This document shows, one piece after another, positions 4,662-6,227 of a stretch of DNA of 6,227 nt. A program made the translations under genes and the position numbers. Numbering within the stretch: the stretch's first letter is position 1; the number at the start of each line of letters is the position of its first letter. Origin of the DNA: Croceicoccus sp. (GTDB lineage Bacteria; Pseudomonadota; Alphaproteobacteria; Sphingomonadales; Sphingomonadaceae); contig JAPYSD010000228.1 in the NCBI GenBank assembly GCA_029936705.1, positions 1-6,227 on the forward strand. Direction: 5' to 3'. Under the pieces are notes generated by a model. The model was not told where the DNA came from. It saw nothing but the letters and a program-made list of their open reading frames with translations, and made no database searches.

Positions 4662-6019
4662 GCCATTTCCTCCCGCAGCGCGCCGGCCAGATAGTCGATG
4701 TCCTCGTCGCTCACCGTCTCGGTCACCGCGACGAGCAGTCCCTCGGCCATGTCGGGCCGGTCGGGGAACAGGCGGCCCATCGACACGCCGCCCAGGATCT
4801 CGCGCTTGGTCAGCACATAGGCGACCTCGCGCGCGTCCTTGCCGGCCAGCCGCAGGGTGAACTCGTTGAAGAAATTGCCTTCGTTGACCACCTCGACGCC
4901 GGGGATCGCGCCCAGCCGCTCGGCCGCCTGCAGCGCGCGGGCGTGGTTGATACGGGCCAGCCTGCCCAGCCCGTCGCCGCCCAGCAGCGTCATGTGGATC
5001 GAGAACGCCAGCGCGCACAGGCCCGAATTGGTGCAGATGTTGCTGGTCGCCTTCTCGCGCCGGATATGCTGCTCGCGCGTCGAGAGGGTCAGCACGAAGC
5101 CGCGCTTGCCGTCGGCGTCCACGGTCTCGCCGCACAGCCGCCCTGGCATCTGGCGCGTGAATTTCTCGCGCGCGCCGAACAGGCCCAGGTACGGCCCGCC
5201 GAAGTTGAGTCCCACGCCCAGCGACTGCCCCTCGCCCACCACGATATCGGCGCCTAGCGATCCCGGGCTTTCCAGCAGGCCCAGCGCCACCGGCTCGGTC
5301 ACCACCGCGATCAGCAGCGCGCCCCTGGCATGGGCGGCATCGGCGATCTTCGCCAGGTCGGGCACGCGGCCCAGTATGTCGGGATATTGCACGACCACCG
5401 CCGAGGTGCCGTCATCGATCGCGGCGATCACCGCGTCCTCGCCCGCATCCGCCGACAGCTGCGGCCCCACGTTGACCAGCTCGTCACCGGTGAACCGCGC
5501 CATCGTCTGGGCAGAAGACAGGTAATGCGGATGGATCGGCCCCAGCACGGCCCGCTCCCGCCTGGTGATGCGGCCCGCCATCGCGATCGCTTCCCAGCAG
5601 GCGGTCGAACCGTCATACATCGACGCATTGGCGATATCGGTGCCGAACATGCGCGCGACCTGCGTCTGGAACTCGAACAGCACCTGCAGCGTGCCCTGCG
5701 CGATTTCCGGCTGGTACGGCGTATAGGCGGTCAGGAACTCGCCGCGCTGGATCAAGTGGTCGACCGTCGCCGGGATATGGTGGCGATAGGCCCCCGCCCC
5801 CAGGAAGAACGGCGCATCCGCCGCCGACAGGTTCTGCGCGGCCAGTTTCTTCATGTGCCGTTCGACCGCCATCTCGCTGGCGTGCATCGGCAGGCCGGAC
5901 ACGGGATCCTGCAGCAGCGCCTCTGCCGGAACATCGGCGAACAGCGCATCGACATCGTCCGCGCCGATGGTCGCCAGCATGGCGGATCGGTCGCTGGGGG
6001 TCAGCGGAAGGTAACGCAT
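4658..6019 (-). CDS. gcvPA: Glycine dehydrogenase (decarboxylating) subunit 1
   Basis: Encodes 453 residues, a usual length for the N-terminal half of the split P-protein. It pairs with GcvPB as an alpha2beta2 enzyme in the cytosol and adopts a PLP-enzyme fold but lacks the PLP lysine, which GcvPB supplies. Visible motifs: MRYLPLTPSDRSAML (1-15), FLGAGAYRHHIP (72-83), EFLTAYTPYQPEIAQGTLQ (94-112), NASMYDGSTA (131-140), VVVQYPDILGRVPD (208-221), GEGQSLGVGLNFGGPYLG (262-279), RQMPGRLCGET (289-299) and TREQHIRREKATSNICTN (314-331). The sequence appears intact. The start ATG has AAGGA nine bases upstream (6029-6033) and lies 25 bases after the gcvH stop. Its TGA overlaps the gcvPB ATG by four bases, so the two subunits are probably translationally coupled in equal amounts. 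Confidence 0.97.
   Translation of the reverse strand: MRYLPLTPSDRSAMLATIGADDVDALFADVPAEALLQDPVSGLPMHASEMAVERHMKKLAAQNLSAADAPFFLGAGAYRHHIPATVDHLIQRGEFLTAYTPYQPEIAQGTLQVLFEFQTQVARMFGTDIANASMYDGSTACWEAIAMAGRITRRERAVLGPIHPHYLSSAQTMARFTGDELVNVGPQLSADAGEDAVIAAIDDGTSAVVVQYPDILGRVPDLAKIADAAHARGALLIAVVTEPVALGLLESPGSLGADIVVGEGQSLGVGLNFGGPYLGLFGAREKFTRQMPGRLCGETVDADGKRGFVLTLSTREQHIRREKATSNICTNSGLCALAFSIHMTLLGGDGLGRLARINHARALQAAERLGAIPGVEVVNEGNFFNEFTLRLAGKDAREVAYVLTKREILGGVSMGRLFPDRPDMAEGLLVAVTETVSDEDIDYLAGALREEMA
4669..4673 (-). promoter_or_regulatory. Ribosome binding site of gcvPB
   Basis: GGAGG on the minus strand, inside the last codons of gcvPA, seven bases before ATG 4659-4661. It fixes the gcvPB start at the ATGA overlap and rules out the long upstream-open frame. 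Confidence 0.75.
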
Positions 6020-6028
6020 GGGATAAGG

Positions 6029-6033
6029 TCCTT
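6029..6033 (-). promoter_or_regulatory. Ribosome binding site of gcvPA
   Basis: AAGGA on the minus strand, nine bases before ATG 6017-6019, in the 25-base gap after gcvH. No promoter or terminator is visible in that gap, in keeping with co-transcription of gcvH and gcvPA. Confidence 0.6.
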
Positions 6034-6044
6034 GTGGCCCGCGA

Positions 6045-6227
6045 TCAAAGGCTCTCGAGGAATTTCTTGTAGGCGTCCTCGTCCATCAGCCCTTCCAGTT
6101 CGGAAGGATCGGACAGGGCGACCTTGAACAGCCAGCCTTCGCCCTCGGCATCGTTGTTGACCAGCTCGGGCTCGTTTTCCAGCGCGCCGTTCACCTCAGT
6201 GATGGTGCCTGACACGGGGGTATAGAC
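6045..6227 (-). CDS. gcvH: Glycine cleavage system H protein, C-terminal part
   Basis: The last 60 residues and TGA stop are present; the 5' end lies beyond the right edge. GcvH is the small lipoyl carrier that shuttles the aminomethyl group between the P, T and L proteins. The visible part opens with VYTPVSGTITEVNGALENEP, the strand that directly follows the lipoylation motif in this family, and continues with ELVNNDAEGEGWLFKV, then an acidic stretch including LEGLMDEDAYKKFLESL at the end. The lipoyl-lysine itself should lie only a few codons outside the window and cannot be checked. The stop is 25 bases before gcvPA, so the gene is most likely in the same operon. It shows no truncation at its 3' end. 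Confidence 0.95.
   Translation of the reverse strand, partial: VYTPVSGTITEVNGALENEPELVNNDAEGEGWLFKVALSDPSELEGLMDEDAYKKFLESL

Noticed and set aside
4662..5135. gcvPB frame open for 474 bases upstream of its ATG, allowing a 694-residue reading.
   Set aside because: The added part is Arg/Gly/Ala-rich shadow of gcvPA in another frame; GcvPB homology starts after 4661, where an ATGA overlap and GGAGG site are present.
5668..5694. Second EcfG-like match (GGAAC, 17 nt, CGTG) inside gcvPA on the plus strand.
   Set aside because: The -10 box is CGTG, not CGTT, and it lies antisense within a conserved coding region with no gene downstream.
5330..6127. 265-residue plus-strand frame opposite gcvPA and the end of gcvH.
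   Set aside because: Arg/His-rich antisense shadow crossing a gene boundary, with no recognisable motif.

Overview
The window is GC-rich DNA coding on both strands and looks like the chromosome of an alphaproteobacterium, most probably a sphingomonad (Sphingomonadales: Erythrobacter, Sphingomonas or Novosphingobium type). This rests on protein style, a split glycine decarboxylase (gcvPA/gcvPB), a CpaF pilus ATPase, a 43-residue entericidin-type lipoprotein, and an EcfG-type promoter (GGAAC, 16 nt, CGTT). The genus is inference.

Left part (1-1635). The window opens inside the 3' end of a cpaF/tadA secretion-ATPase gene (+). It converges on a small two-helix membrane protein gene (-, 336-557, GTG start) across a stem-loop. 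Divergent from the small gene is a ten-helix EamA/DMT transporter (+, 643-1635).

Middle (1636-1917). A compact stress-gene cassette lies here: an EcfG-type promoter at 1651-1675, a strong ribosome binding site, an entericidin-like lipoprotein gene (1708-1839) missed by length-filtered ORF calling, and a Rho-independent terminator (1867-1895).

Right part (1918-6227). One tightly packed leftward gene series reads, in transcription order: gcvH (partial, 5' end beyond the right edge), gcvPA, gcvPB, an isoprenylcysteine/phospholipid-type membrane methyltransferase, and a DUF938 soluble SAM methyltransferase. Gaps are 25 nt, a 4-nt ATGA overlap, 4 nt and 31 nt, so it is probably one operon. GcvPA and GcvPB form the PLP-dependent P-protein, which decarboxylates glycine and passes the aminomethyl group to lipoylated GcvH. 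GcvT, expected upstream, is outside the window. The two methyltransferases may simply be co-transcribed, or may benefit from the C1 units that glycine cleavage makes.

I see no CRISPR array, tRNA, rRNA, insertion sequence, phage gene or defence system, and no non-genic stretch over 300 bases. Most of the window is ordinary core genome. The best second-look item is the stress-promoter/entericidin cassette.
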